Positions 1 through 10,224 of a DNA stretch of 64,000 bases are shown here, in pieces. This stretch comes from Saccharomyces mikatae IFO 1815. Lineage: Eukaryota > Ascomycota > Saccharomycetes > Saccharomycetales > Saccharomycetaceae. Position 1 is the first letter of the stretch; every line of letters starts with the position of its first letter. The stretch lies in contig NC_079259.1 in the NCBI RefSeq assembly GCF_947241705.1, positions 620,001-684,000 of the forward strand, read 5' to 3'. The translations under genes were made by a program, and so were the position numbers. Below the pieces are notes generated by a model. That model saw nothing but the letters and a program-made list of their open reading frames with translations. It was not told the origin of the DNA and did not search any database.

Positions 1-691
1 AAGGTATGTTTTAATAGCTATAGTAGATTATATACAAAATCTGACATTCGCCCTATAGTGCCATCCCGTACTGATTTCTCATAATAGAATCTTAAACGAA
101 TATACTAACTCGAGATGTTGAAAATATGGCCGTTTCTGACCGGTTTGCTGCAATGTTCTGCCTTTCTCTTTTCTCTTCTCTGAATAGTTGCGTATGAGGG
201 ATTCAGCAGAACTTGCTACTTGGTTACCTAACACAAAGCCTTTCTCAAAATTTTTTTAGGAGACTGAGAAGTTGGTGAGTGATCCTGTTCCTGGCATTAC
301 AGCAGAACCACATGATGACAACCTACGCTACTTCCAGGTAACAATCGAAGGCCCAGAACAATCGCCATATGAAGATGGTATTTTCGAATTAGAATTGTAT
401 CTGCCCGACGACTACCCAATGGAAGCGCCGAAAGTACGTTTTTTAACTAAGATATATCACCCCAATATCGATAGGTTAGGTCGCATATGTCTTGATGTAC
501 TTAAAACTAATTGGTCACCCGCTTTACAGATCAGAACTGTGCTACTCTCCATTCAAGCCTTGTTGGCTAGCCCTAACCCCAACGACCCTCTAGCCAATGA
601 TGTTGCTGAAGATTGGATCAAGAATGAAGTAGGTGCCAAAGCTAAGGCTCGCGAATGGACAAAACTGTATGCCAAGAAGAAACCCGAGTAG
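1..691 (+). CDS. UBC13: Ubc13, E2 ubiquitin-conjugating enzyme (last codon of exon 1 plus exon 2; 5' end cut)
   Basis: Catalytic half of the Ubc13-Mms2 heterodimer, which builds K63-linked ubiquitin chains, including those on PCNA in error-free post-replication repair. Exon 2 (260-691) encodes residues 11-153 in S. cerevisiae numbering. Bases 1-3 (AAG) are the last codon of exon 1, followed at once by a GTATGT splice donor; the ATG and the first nine codons lie outside the window. The UBC fold is complete from there. The HPN motif is at residues 77-79 and the active-site Cys is at 87 in RICLDV. The inferred total of 153 residues equals the S. cerevisiae length. An open frame that appears to start at 272 begins with TTG and is only the interior of exon 2. 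Identification is very secure. Confidence 0.97.
4..259 (+). other. UBC13 spliceosomal intron
   Basis: The donor GTATGT is at 4-9. A perfect branch-point heptamer TACTAAC is at 103-109. The acceptor is TTTTTTTAG, ending at 259. Joining base 3 to base 260 gives the frame K-E-T-E-K-L-V-S-D expected for Ubc13. The perfect branch site lies 150 nt from the acceptor, with other AGs between them. A weaker CTAAC-ending site near 226-232 is about 30 nt from the acceptor. Confidence 0.95.
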
Positions 692-1364
692 CCATTCATG
701 TGTATTTTTCTATCACTTATATATATATATATATATATATATTACTGTTAAGCTGTAGCACAATAAAATGATAAATGTATGAATCGAAATTTTTCATTTT
801 AAGAAACACATTTTTTAATTATGTAGCATCGCTAAAATGATTTTCTCTAACTTTAATTATACGCCAGAATTTTGCTAGACGCGTTTTAGTCTATTTTTTC
901 AATCCTTTTCGTTTTTTTTCTCGCACCAAATTTTTCAACCGTTCGTTCCATGGAAGCCGGGATTGACTGCCCTACACCGTGATGTAAGCAATAGTCCGCT
1001 CGAGGGTCCACGTTTAATTCCGGATCATTAAATTGTCGATGTATTGCTAGTTATTGTCACTTTTGTTGATCCTATCATATTCTGAGTAGTGATAGACATT
1101 CATAGACAAACCTCTATTCGTTGCTCATTCAGTTGTTTACTCTCTAGTATTTACTCTCGCTGCCTGTCACTGCTGTTACAGAGTTTTAAGTGGAACAGAT
1201 TAATCAAAGAAAGTTATTAAACACAAGAACGTCGGTGGAGTTTGAAAACAGTCCGTTTCTGAATCTATTCGATTTTTTCATATTTTTAGTTAGTTCTTTT
1301 CCATCTCAATCATTGCACAAAAAGAAGTCTTAAAAAAGAACCATAGCATATACTCAACACATAT
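692..1364. other. UBC13-DNF2 intergenic region
   Basis: A (TA)n run at about 718-742 follows the UBC13 stop and matches the yeast TATATA polyadenylation efficiency element. An ACGCGT hexamer (MCB-like) is at 879-884. The rest is the presumed DNF2 promoter and leader, AT-rich with T-tracts near 890-935. No gene or RNA is seen. Confidence 0.6.
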
Positions 1365-4300
1365 ATGTCAAGTCCCTCCAAACCCACATCACCCTTCGTG
1401 GATGATACTGAGCATGGGCCAGGATCAGGATCAGGATCAGGATCTAACGGTCTCTCGTCCATGTCACCTTTTGACGATAGTTTTCAATTTGAAAGGCCCA
1501 GCAATGCACATGGGAATATTGAAATAGCTAAAACTGGCGGTTCCGTTTTAAAGCGACAATCTAAGCCAATGAAAGACATTAGCACACCCGATTTATCAAA
1601 AGTTACTTTTGATGGAATCGATGATTATAGTAACGATAATGATATTGATGACGACGATGAATTCAATGGTAAAAAAGCCGAGATACATGAACACGAAAAT
1701 GAGGTGTACGATGATCTTCATTCATTTCAGGCAACACCTATGCCTAACACAGGAGGTTTTGATGATATTGAATTGGATAACAATGATAGCAGTAACATTG
1801 ATTTGCAAGCAGATCATAAATTGAAAAGGGTACGTTTTGGTACAAGAAGAAACAGGTCAGGTAAAATGGATATAAATAGGTCAAAAACCTTAAAATGGGC
1901 CAAAAAGAACTTCCATAATGCCATTGATGAATTCAGTACTAAGGAAGATAGCATTGAAAATTCGGCTTTGCAGAATAGGTCTGATGAATTGAGAACTGTA
2001 TTCTATAACTTACCCTTACCAGAGGATAAGCTTGATGAGGACGGTTTGCCCATAATAGTTTATGCTCGTAATAAAATTAGAACTACGAAGTATACTCCGT
2101 TAACATTTTTCCCCAAGAACATTCTTTTTCAATTTCATAATTTCGCCAATATTTACTTTCTAATACTGCTGATCCTTGGTGCGTTCCAAATATTTGGTGT
2201 GACAAATCCTGGTTTTGCCTCGGTTCCTTTGATTGTTATTGTCATTATCACTGCCATTAAGGATGGTATCGAGGATTCTAGAAGGACTGTGTTAGATTTA
2301 GAGGTCAATAATACAAGAACGCATATTTTAACCGGTGTGAAAAATGAAAATGTTGCTGTTGATAACGTTTCTTTGTGGAGACGCTTTAAGAAGGCGAATA
2401 CTAGAGCATTGATGAAGACTTTTGAATATTTTTCAGAAAACCTCACTGCTGCTGGTAGAGAAAAGAAATTACAAAGAAAAAGGGAAGAACTACGCAGGAA
2501 AAGAAACTCGAAAAGCTCTGGCCCCCGTGGATCTCTGGATTCGATTGGTAGTTATAGAATTTCTGCTGATTATGGTCGTCCCTCTTTAGACTATGCGAAC
2601 TTAAATCAAACAATTTCACAAGCCAACAACAGATACAATGATGGAGAGAATTTAGTTGATAGGACGTTACAGTCAAACCCTGAATGCAGGTTTTCAAAAG
2701 ATTACTGGAAGAATGTAAAAGTTGGTGATATTGTTCGTGTTCATAATAATGATGAAATCCCCGCTGATTTAATCTTATTGTCAACATCTGATGTCGACGG
2801 TGCTTGTTATGTGGAAACAAAAAATTTGGATGGAGAAACCAACCTAAAGGTTCGTCAATCATTAAAATGTAGCAAGGTTATCAAGAGTTCTAGAGATATT
2901 GCCAGAACAAAGTTTTGGGTGGAAAGTGAGGGCCCACATGCCAACTTGTACTCTTATCAAGGTAACTTCAAATGGCAGGATACCCAAAATGGAAACATCA
3001 AAAATGAACCGGTCAATATAAATAACTTATTGCTGAGAGGTTGCACCTTAAGAAATACTAAGTGGGCCATGGGTATGGTTATATTTACGGGTGATGATAC
3101 TAAGATTATGATAAACGCTGGTGTTACGCCAACTAAAAAATCTAGAATTTCAAGAGAGCTGAATTTTTCTGTACTTTTGAATTTTTTACTATTGTTTGTC
3201 CTATGTTTAGTCGCTGGTGTTGTCAACGGTGTTTATTATAAACAGAAACCTCGATCAAGAGATTTTTTTGAGTTTGGTACCATTGGAGGCTCTGCCTCCA
3301 CGAACGGTTTCGTTTCTTTCTGGGTAGCAGTCATTCTTTACCAGTCACTAGTCCCTATCTCTTTATACATTTCCGTGGAGATTATCAAGACAGCACAAGC
3401 TATTTTCATTTACACCGATGTTTTACTGTATAATGCAAAGCTAGACTATCCTTGCACACCGAAATCATGGAATATCTCCGATGATCTAGGGCAAATTGAG
3501 TATATTTTCTCGGATAAAACAGGAACATTGACGCAAAATGTTATGGAATTCAAGAAATGTACGATCAACGGTGTCTCCTATGGACGTGCCTATACGGAGG
3601 CATTAGCTGGTCTGAGGAAAAGACAAGGTGTCGATGTCGAATTAGAGGGTCGTCGTGAAAAAGAAGAGATAACAAAGGACAGGGAAATCATGATTGATGA
3701 ATTAAGATCAATGTGTGTTAATACGCAGTTTTGTCCTGATGATTTGACTTTTGTATCTAAGGAAATTGTAGATGATTTAAAAGGAACCAGCGGTGACCGT
3801 CAACAAAATTGTTGTGAACATTTTTTGCTAGCACTCGCATTATGTCATTCTGTTCTCGTGGAGCCAAATAAGGATGATCCCAAAAAGCTGGACATTAAGG
3901 CTCAATCGCCTGATGAATCTGCTTTGGTTTCCACGGCTAGGCAATTGGGGTACAGTTTCATTGGTAATTCGAAAAGCGGACTAATAGTTGAAGTCCAGGG
4001 TGTTCAGAAAGAGTTTCAAGTATTGAACATTCTCGAGTTTAATTCTTCCAGGAAGAGAATGAGTTGTATAATCAAGATTCCAGGTTCCACACCAAGTGAT
4101 GAACCTAAGGCACTGCTGATCTGTAAAGGTGCGGATTCTGTTATCTATTCAAGATTAGATCGTACTCAAAATGACGCTATTCTATTGGAAAAGACGGCTC
4201 TTCATTTGGAAGAATATGCCACAGAAGGTTTAAGAACATTATGTTTGGCCCAACGAGAACTTTCTTGGTCTGAATATGAGCGTTGGGTCAAGACTTACGA

Positions 4301-6224
4301 TGTGGCAGCTGCCTCTGTGACCAATAGAGAGGAAGAGCTGGATAAAGTCACGGACGTTATTGAACGTGAGCTTATTTTACTTGGTGGTACAGCCATTGAA
4401 GATCGTTTGCAAGATGGGGTTCCTGATTCAATCGCCCTTTTGGCAGAGGCCGGTATTAAATTATGGGTCTTAACAGGAGATAAAGTGGAGACTGCTATCA
4501 ACATTGGGTTCTCCTGTAACGTTTTGAACAATGATATGGAACTATTAGTGGTAAAAGCTTCTGGAGAAGATGTACAAGAATTTGGTGATGATCCTACTCA
4601 AGTAGTGAATAGTTTGTTAACAAAATATTTGAAGGAAAGATTTGGCATGACTGGATCCGAAGAGGAACTGAACGAAGCCAAAAAAGAGCATGGTTTGCCA
4701 CAAGGAAATTTTGCTGTCATTATTGATGGTGACGCGTTAAAAATGGCTTTGAATGGTGAAGAAATGAGGCGTAAATTCCTGCTGTTATGTAAAAACTGTA
4801 AAGCTGTGTTATGTTGTCGAGTTTCTCCCGCGCAAAAGGCTGCAGTAGTCAAACTAGTTAAAAAGACTTTGGACGTTATGACCTTGGCCATTGGTGATGG
4901 TTCCAATGACGTGGCCATGATTCAATCAGCAGACGTTGGTGTCGGTATCGCCGGTGAAGAAGGTAGACAAGCTGTCATGTGCTCTGATTATGCCATTGGG
5001 CAGTTCAGGTATGTGACAAGGCTGGTGTTGGTGCATGGTAAATGGTGTTACAAGCGATTGGCAGAGATGATTCCGCAGTTTTTCTACAAAAATGTTATTT
5101 TTACACTATCACTGTTCTGGTACGGTATCTATAATGACTATGATGGATCGTATTTGTTTGAGTATACGTTTCTGACATTTTATAACCTGGCATTTACATC
5201 CGTACCAGTCATATTACTAGCCGTATTGGACCAAGATGTTTCCGATACCGTCTCGATGCTGATGCCGCAGTTGTACCGTGTGGGTATTCTAAGAAAAGAG
5301 TGGAACCAAACCAAATTTATTTGGTACATGCTGGATGGTGTATACCAATCTGTAATATGTTTCTTTTTCCCGTATTTGGCATATCATAAGAACATGATCG
5401 TAACCAAGAATGGGCTTGGTTTAGATCATCGTTACTTCGTGGGTGTCTTCATCACCGCAATTGCAGTTACTGCATGTAATTTTTACGTCTTTATGGAGCA
5501 GTACAGATGGGATTGGTTCTGTGGGCTATTCATAGCCCTCTCTTTGGCCGTGTTTTATGGCTGGACAGGGATCTGGACAAGTTCATCGTCCAGTAACGAA
5601 TTTTACAAGGGTGCAGCACGTGTGTTTGCACAGCCCTCATATTGGGCAGTGCTTTTCATCGGCGTATTATTCTGTCTTTTACCAAGATTTACTATTGATT
5701 GTATTAGAAAGATCTTTTATCCGAAAGATATAGAGATCGTTAGAGAAATGTGGTTGCGCGGTGACTTCGACCGCTACCCACAAGGTTATGACCCCACAGA
5801 TCCCAGTAGACCTAGAATAGATGACCTACAACCCTTCACAGATTTCAAAGAGCCTATCTCTCTGGACACTCATCTTGATGGCGTCAGTCACTCACAAGAA
5901 ACGATAATCACGGAAGAGATACCAATGAGCATACTTAATGGTCAGGAGGGCTCACGTAAGGGTTTTCGCGTATCTACCACACTTGATCGTCATGACCAGG
6001 TCAGCCCCGTTATGACTACTATGGACTTACCGAGGAGGTCTATGGCTAGTGCTCGCGGCAATAAACTCAGAGCCTCGCTCGATCGTACAAGAGAAGAGAT
6101 GCTTGCCAACCACCAGTTGGACACAAGATACTCTGTAGAGAGGGCACGAGCATCGCTAGACCTGCCGGGTATCAACCATGCAGAAACACTGCTCAGTCAG
6201 CACAGCCGAGACCAGCCGCGTTAA
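1365..6224 (+). CDS. DNF2: Dnf2, P4-type ATPase (aminophospholipid flippase)
   Basis: Plasma-membrane and endosomal flippase that moves phosphatidylcholine, phosphatidylethanolamine and lysolipids to the cytosolic leaflet with an Lem3-type subunit. The 1619-residue length is close to S. cerevisiae Dnf2 (1612). The actuator DGET motif is at 489-492, the PISL membrane motif at 664-667, the phosphorylated Asp at 717 in DKTGT, and the hinge GDGSND at 1177-1182. Membrane helices 1-2 lie near 250-300, 3-4 near 590-690, and six more at about 1235-1455. The cytosolic N-terminus has a Gly-Ser repeat coded by tandem GGATCA units (about 1420-1443) and acidic runs. Its paralog is DNF1, but position next to GIS1 and UBC13 makes this DNF2. 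No lesion is seen. Confidence 0.97.
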   Translation: MSSPSKPTSPFVDDTEHGPGSGSGSGSNGLSSMSPFDDSFQFERPSNAHGNIEIAKTGGSVLKRQSKPMKDISTPDLSKVTFDGIDDYSNDNDIDDDDEFNGKKAEIHEHENEVYDDLHSFQATPMPNTGGFDDIELDNNDSSNIDLQADHKLKRVRFGTRRNRSGKMDINRSKTLKWAKKNFHNAIDEFSTKEDSIENSALQNRSDELRTVFYNLPLPEDKLDEDGLPIIVYARNKIRTTKYTPLTFFPKNILFQFHNFANIYFLILLILGAFQIFGVTNPGFASVPLIVIVIITAIKDGIEDSRRTVLDLEVNNTRTHILTGVKNENVAVDNVSLWRRFKKANTRALMKTFEYFSENLTAAGREKKLQRKREELRRKRNSKSSGPRGSLDSIGSYRISADYGRPSLDYANLNQTISQANNRYNDGENLVDRTLQSNPECRFSKDYWKNVKVGDIVRVHNNDEIPADLILLSTSDVDGACYVETKNLDGETNLKVRQSLKCSKVIKSSRDIARTKFWVESEGPHANLYSYQGNFKWQDTQNGNIKNEPVNINNLLLRGCTLRNTKWAMGMVIFTGDDTKIMINAGVTPTKKSRISRELNFSVLLNFLLLFVLCLVAGVVNGVYYKQKPRSRDFFEFGTIGGSASTNGFVSFWVAVILYQSLVPISLYISVEIIKTAQAIFIYTDVLLYNAKLDYPCTPKSWNISDDLGQIEYIFSDKTGTLTQNVMEFKKCTINGVSYGRAYTEALAGLRKRQGVDVELEGRREKEEITKDREIMIDELRSMCVNTQFCPDDLTFVSKEIVDDLKGTSGDRQQNCCEHFLLALALCHSVLVEPNKDDPKKLDIKAQSPDESALVSTARQLGYSFIGNSKSGLIVEVQGVQKEFQVLNILEFNSSRKRMSCIIKIPGSTPSDEPKALLICKGADSVIYSRLDRTQNDAILLEKTALHLEEYATEGLRTLCLAQRELSWSEYERWVKTYDVAAASVTNREEELDKVTDVIERELILLGGTAIEDRLQDGVPDSIALLAEAGIKLWVLTGDKVETAINIGFSCNVLNNDMELLVVKASGEDVQEFGDDPTQVVNSLLTKYLKERFGMTGSEEELNEAKKEHGLPQGNFAVIIDGDALKMALNGEEMRRKFLLLCKNCKAVLCCRVSPAQKAAVVKLVKKTLDVMTLAIGDGSNDVAMIQSADVGVGIAGEEGRQAVMCSDYAIGQFRYVTRLVLVHGKWCYKRLAEMIPQFFYKNVIFTLSLFWYGIYNDYDGSYLFEYTFLTFYNLAFTSVPVILLAVLDQDVSDTVSMLMPQLYRVGILRKEWNQTKFIWYMLDGVYQSVICFFFPYLAYHKNMIVTKNGLGLDHRYFVGVFITAIAVTACNFYVFMEQYRWDWFCGLFIALSLAVFYGWTGIWTSSSSSNEFYKGAARVFAQPSYWAVLFIGVLFCLLPRFTIDCIRKIFYPKDIEIVREMWLRGDFDRYPQGYDPTDPSRPRIDDLQPFTDFKEPISLDTHLDGVSHSQETIITEEIPMSILNGQEGSRKGFRVSTTLDRHDQVSPVMTTMDLPRRSMASARGNKLRASLDRTREEMLANHQLDTRYSVERARASLDLPGINHAETLLSQHSRDQPR

Positions 6225-7224
6225 TGATAACATTTTTTGTTCTTTTGTACTATGTATAACAAATGTCATATGATATAGACGTTACTGATATTGTGGTGCC
6301 TCAGATCACCCGGCACGGTCGCATCCCGCGGTGTGGGGTACGGCGCGAACGCCGCACGAGTTCTAGACAGAAAGGGGAGAACCTAGCCCCTTCTTGCGCC
6401 GGGGTTTCCCCGGCGCCAAGAGTAGAAAGCGAAGCCGGAGGCGGCAAAAAAAGAAAAAATTTTTGAGGGGAAAGGGCCGGCAAGGGCAAGGGCAAGGGGA
6501 AGGGGTGGCGTTTTGTGCTTCAAGGAATATTATTTCGTCTTTTCTAATTTAGCGGTATTGTGGAATGTAGCTATTTTATGGAAAGGAAGTTAAGAAATGT
6601 ATACTGTCGCCAATAACTCTGTGCATCCTATCTTTTCTAACAGGTCCCTTGAATTTGCAGTTGCGTTTACACCGATCTAGTTTTTCACTTGAAAGAGAAA
6701 GGCTAAAAATAGTAAACTAAAAAGGAAACGGTTGTCTTTTAACTCTGTTTGATAGAATTCAACACTAGTTAGTGGAAGAAGTCTTTAACGCAAATCGTTC
6801 ATATTGAGTAAACAGTACAAACGTGTGTGTTTGTGTGTGTATATTCGAAACTATTCTACGCATATCGGGAAAAAGTTAACGAAAAAAACAAGAAAACTTC
6901 CCCCCTCCTCCCGCCATACAGAAGGTAAAGGAAATTGGTGTGATACAAGAAAATAAAGAAGGTATACTACGTTGTTACTTCTCCGTATTGATTTTTCATT
7001 TCACAAAGCGTTTTGCTTAAAGAAGTTATTTGTCTAACACATTTATTGATCATTTTTCCTGTTACATACTTCATTGATTTCTATTTTTTTTGAATTTTTT
7101 CCTAAATTTTTCCAATTTTCATTATTTTGTTTCTTTGTTGGGCATTTAGAAAGTACTTGCTTTTACAAAGTTGACATCATTGTAATTTCTTAATCTGAAG
7201 AATAGCCAAAGAAAACAAAGTATA
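6225..7224. other. DNF2-GIS1 intergenic region (1 kb), GIS1 promoter
   Basis: Unusually long for this genome. It holds a GC-rich island at about 6300-6510, listed separately, then AT-rich DNA with a GT-rich run near 6823-6841, a pyrimidine run (CCCCCCTCCTCCC) near 6901 and long T-tracts before the GIS1 ATG. A 67-codon open frame at 6263 crosses the island; it has low complexity and no recognisable homology, so I do not call it a gene. Confidence 0.6.
6300..6510. promoter_or_regulatory. GC-rich island with five STRE (AGGGG/CCCCT) elements upstream of GIS1
   Basis: STRE cores are at 6373-6377, 6387-6391 (reverse), 6466-6470, 6495-6499 and 6501-6505, with CAAGGG repeats at about 6480-6500. A perfect 9-bp inverted repeat with a TTT loop spans 6396-6416. 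The island is 715-925 bp upstream of the GIS1 ATG. STREs bind Msn2/Msn4, and Gis1 itself recognises related AGGG elements, so stress or nutrient control of GIS1 is plausible. That link is inference. Confidence 0.5.
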
Positions 7225-9909
7225 ATGGAAATTAAACCAGTTGAGGTTATTGATGGTGTTCCCGTCTTCAAGCCGTCTATGATGGAATTTGCGAATTTTC
7301 AATATTTCATCGATGAAATCACTAAATTTGGGTTGGAAAATGGTATTGTCAAAGTCATTCCTCCTAGAGAGTGGCTGGAGCTTTTGGAAGGCTCGCCCCC
7401 TGCACAAAGCTTAAAGAGTATACGACTCAACTCCCCGATTCAGCAAAACGTCAAGCGGTGGGAAAAACAAGAAAATGACATTTTCAACATCAAGAATGAT
7501 TATGAAGATAAATCGTATAATTTGAAAGAGTGGAAGGAATTAGCCATGAAGTCAGATTCTCGAATAAATCGAGGTTACCATGGTGATGAGCCTTTAAAGG
7601 AGAATTGTAATGTGAATAATCAACAAGACTGTTATGATTTGGGCCAACTACAAGACTTGGAAACCAATTTTTGGAAAACCATTGCTTCATCGAAACCACT
7701 TTATGCTGTGGACGAAAACTCTTCATTTTTTCCGTACGATTTGACTTTGTGGAATTTGAATAATTTATCAGATTCCATAAATTCAACTAATAGACAGCTA
7801 CTTTCCGGTCAGTCTAATTCTATATTCGCATGGCATTTGGATGAACAGAACAAATGTTCTATAAACTACTTGCATTTTGGTAGCCCCAAACAATGGTATT
7901 CCGTACCATGTGCTAATACGGACCAATTTTTAGACGTCCTATCAAAGGGGCTACCACCTAATAAGAAGAATTGTCCCGCTTTCATAAGGCATCAAGAAAT
8001 TGTAACTTCACCGGAGTTTCTAAAAGGTAATAATATAAAATATAATAGAGTAGTACAGTTCCAGCACGAGTTCATCATTACTTTCCCTTATAGTTTGTAT
8101 TCCGGATTTAATTATGGTTATAACTTTGGTGAATCTATTGAATTCATACTAGATCAGCAAACTGCTGTAAGAAGGCAGCCTTTGAAATGTGTTTGTGATA
8201 GTAAGAATGAAGAGGAAAAAAATGGTGTGTTTTCAAATTTATCCTACGATTCTAATGAATCAGAGCAACGGGAATCCATTACCGAAAACGATAACGATTT
8301 GTTTCAAAAAGTTCGCAGTTTTGACGAACTACTTAACCACTCCTCTCAAGAATTACAAAATCTAGAAGATAGTAAAAACCCCTTATTTTCCAACGTTAGT
8401 ATGAATAGACCGCAAAGTACTTCCCTTCGATCCACTACGCCTAATGGTGTAAACCAATTTTTGAATATGAATCAAACTACCATAAGCAGAATTTCCTCTC
8501 CGTTGCTATCAAGAATGATGGACTTGTCTAATATTGTCGAACCTACTTTAGATGATCCGACTTCTAAATTCAAAAGGAAGGTTTTAACTCCACAATTGCC
8601 GCAGATGAACATTCCATCTAACTCTTCTAATTTTGGCACACCGTCCTTAACAAATACAAACTCTTTATTATCCAATATAACTACTACATCAACTAATCCA
8701 TCAACAACGACAAATGGCAATCAAAACCACAATAATATTATAACTAACGGTGCGAGTACTACCACACCTGCCGTCACTACTAATAGCACCACTATCAACA
8801 ATAGTACCAATAACAGTAGTAATAATAATGTTTCCACGGTGCCTTCTTCAATGATGCATTCGTCCACTTTAAATGGGACTTCAGGCCTAGGTGGCGATAA
8901 CGATGACAACATGTTGGCTTTGAGTTTAGCCACATTGGCCAATAGCGCTACTGCATCGCCAAGATTGACATTACCACCGTTGTCATCTCCAATGAATCCG
9001 AATGGCCAGGCGTCTTTCAATGGAAATATGATGAATAATAGCGGCAATAATGGCAACAGTAGTAATGGTCACAATACATATTCTAACGGAACGGCTACGG
9101 CTGCAGCCACTGCCACATCAGCACCTCACAATCTGTCCATAGTGTCTCCTAATCCAACGTATAGTCCGAATCCCTTGTCTCTTTATTTGACCAACTCCAA
9201 GAATCCATTAAACTCAGGTCTTGCCCCATTATCACCTTCAACATCTAACATCCCGTTTCTTAAAAGAAATAATGTCGTGACATTAAACATTTCAAGAGAA
9301 GCTTCAAAGAGCCCCATATCTTCTTTTGTCAACGATTATAGGTCTCCATTGGGTGTAAGTAACCCACTCATGTACTCTTCCACACTGAACGATTATTCAA
9401 ATGGTACTGGAATTCGCCAAAATAGTAATAATATTAATCCCTTAGATGCAGGTCCATCTTTTTCTCCTCTTCACAAAAAACCCAAAATCCTCAATGGTAA
9501 TGATAATAGCAACCTCAACAACAATAATTTTGATTACAGTTTTACCAGTAACAAGCAAGAACCTAATTCGACAATCTTAAACAATAATACTAATAGCAAC
9601 GATAATTATCGTACTTCTTCAATGAATAACAACGGTAACAATTATCATGCACATTCTTCTAAATTTGGTGAGAATGAGGTCATTATGTCAGATCACGGTA
9701 AAATTTATATTTGTCGAGAATGCAATAGGCAATTCTCTTCCGGTCATCACTTAACGAGGCACAAGAAATCAGTTCATTCTGGTGAAAAACCACATTCTTG
9801 CCCAAGGTGCGGTAAAAGATTTAAGAGAAGAGACCATGTTCTACAGCATTTGAATAAAAAAATTCCGTGTACTCAAGAAATGGAAAATACTAAAATAGCG
9901 GAATCATAG
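7225..9909 (+). CDS. GIS1: Gis1, JmjN/JmjC and C2H2 zinc-finger transcription factor
   Basis: Nutrient-responsive regulator acting downstream of Rim15 on stationary-phase genes through PDS/STRE-like elements. The length, 894 residues, equals S. cerevisiae Gis1. JmjN is near residues 10-55 and JmjC near 170-330. Two C2H2 fingers lie at about 828-885, with the first Cys at 830. Between them is a long Asn/Ser/Thr-rich disordered region (about 480-810) typical of yeast activators. In JmjC the iron-ligand pair is H204-x-D206, but the position of the third ligand (His in active JMJD2 enzymes) is Tyr297 in the FNYGYN context. This fits reports that Gis1, unlike its paralog Rph1, lacks demethylase activity. 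It is convergent with MSH6. Confidence 0.96.
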   Translation: MEIKPVEVIDGVPVFKPSMMEFANFQYFIDEITKFGLENGIVKVIPPREWLELLEGSPPAQSLKSIRLNSPIQQNVKRWEKQENDIFNIKNDYEDKSYNLKEWKELAMKSDSRINRGYHGDEPLKENCNVNNQQDCYDLGQLQDLETNFWKTIASSKPLYAVDENSSFFPYDLTLWNLNNLSDSINSTNRQLLSGQSNSIFAWHLDEQNKCSINYLHFGSPKQWYSVPCANTDQFLDVLSKGLPPNKKNCPAFIRHQEIVTSPEFLKGNNIKYNRVVQFQHEFIITFPYSLYSGFNYGYNFGESIEFILDQQTAVRRQPLKCVCDSKNEEEKNGVFSNLSYDSNESEQRESITENDNDLFQKVRSFDELLNHSSQELQNLEDSKNPLFSNVSMNRPQSTSLRSTTPNGVNQFLNMNQTTISRISSPLLSRMMDLSNIVEPTLDDPTSKFKRKVLTPQLPQMNIPSNSSNFGTPSLTNTNSLLSNITTTSTNPSTTTNGNQNHNNIITNGASTTTPAVTTNSTTINNSTNNSSNNNVSTVPSSMMHSSTLNGTSGLGGDNDDNMLALSLATLANSATASPRLTLPPLSSPMNPNGQASFNGNMMNNSGNNGNSSNGHNTYSNGTATAAATATSAPHNLSIVSPNPTYSPNPLSLYLTNSKNPLNSGLAPLSPSTSNIPFLKRNNVVTLNISREASKSPISSFVNDYRSPLGVSNPLMYSSTLNDYSNGTGIRQNSNNINPLDAGPSFSPLHKKPKILNGNDNSNLNNNNFDYSFTSNKQEPNSTILNNNTNSNDNYRTSSMNNNGNNYHAHSSKFGENEVIMSDHGKIYICRECNRQFSSGHHLTRHKKSVHSGEKPHSCPRCGKRFKRRDHVLQHLNKKIPCTQEMENTKIAES

Positions 9910-10224
9910 GACGGGTAAATAATATACAAAATGTGTTCAAGAAGAAATAATCTTTCGAGTACTTTCCTGTAATAATATTGTTTGTTTTTTTCATTTTTTA
10001 ATATTGGTTTTTTATAGTATATTTATACTCCTTGTTTTAATTATTCTCTACTCAAATTTACTTTTATTTTATCATGCCTTACCATCCACTCTTCTCTTCA
10101 TTAGTTTTATCAATTACTTTTTTTATTACTCTACCAGATGTTTTTTAGCATAAATCCGCTTTAAAACGCCCAAACTTAAAAAAACAGAAGAATTATTTCT
10201 ATTAGTACAGAGAAAATAAAATAC
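9910..10224. other. GIS1-MSH6 convergent 3' region
   Basis: Very AT-rich, with T-runs and TATAGTATAT-type polyadenylation signals near 10012. A CGGGTAA core (Reb1-type) sits at 9912-9918, three bases after the GIS1 stop. No gene is seen. Confidence 0.5.

Noticed and set aside
6263-6495. Small ORFs on both strands across the GC-rich island before GIS1
   Set aside because: Low-complexity Arg/Pro/Gly composition caused by GC content; no homology.
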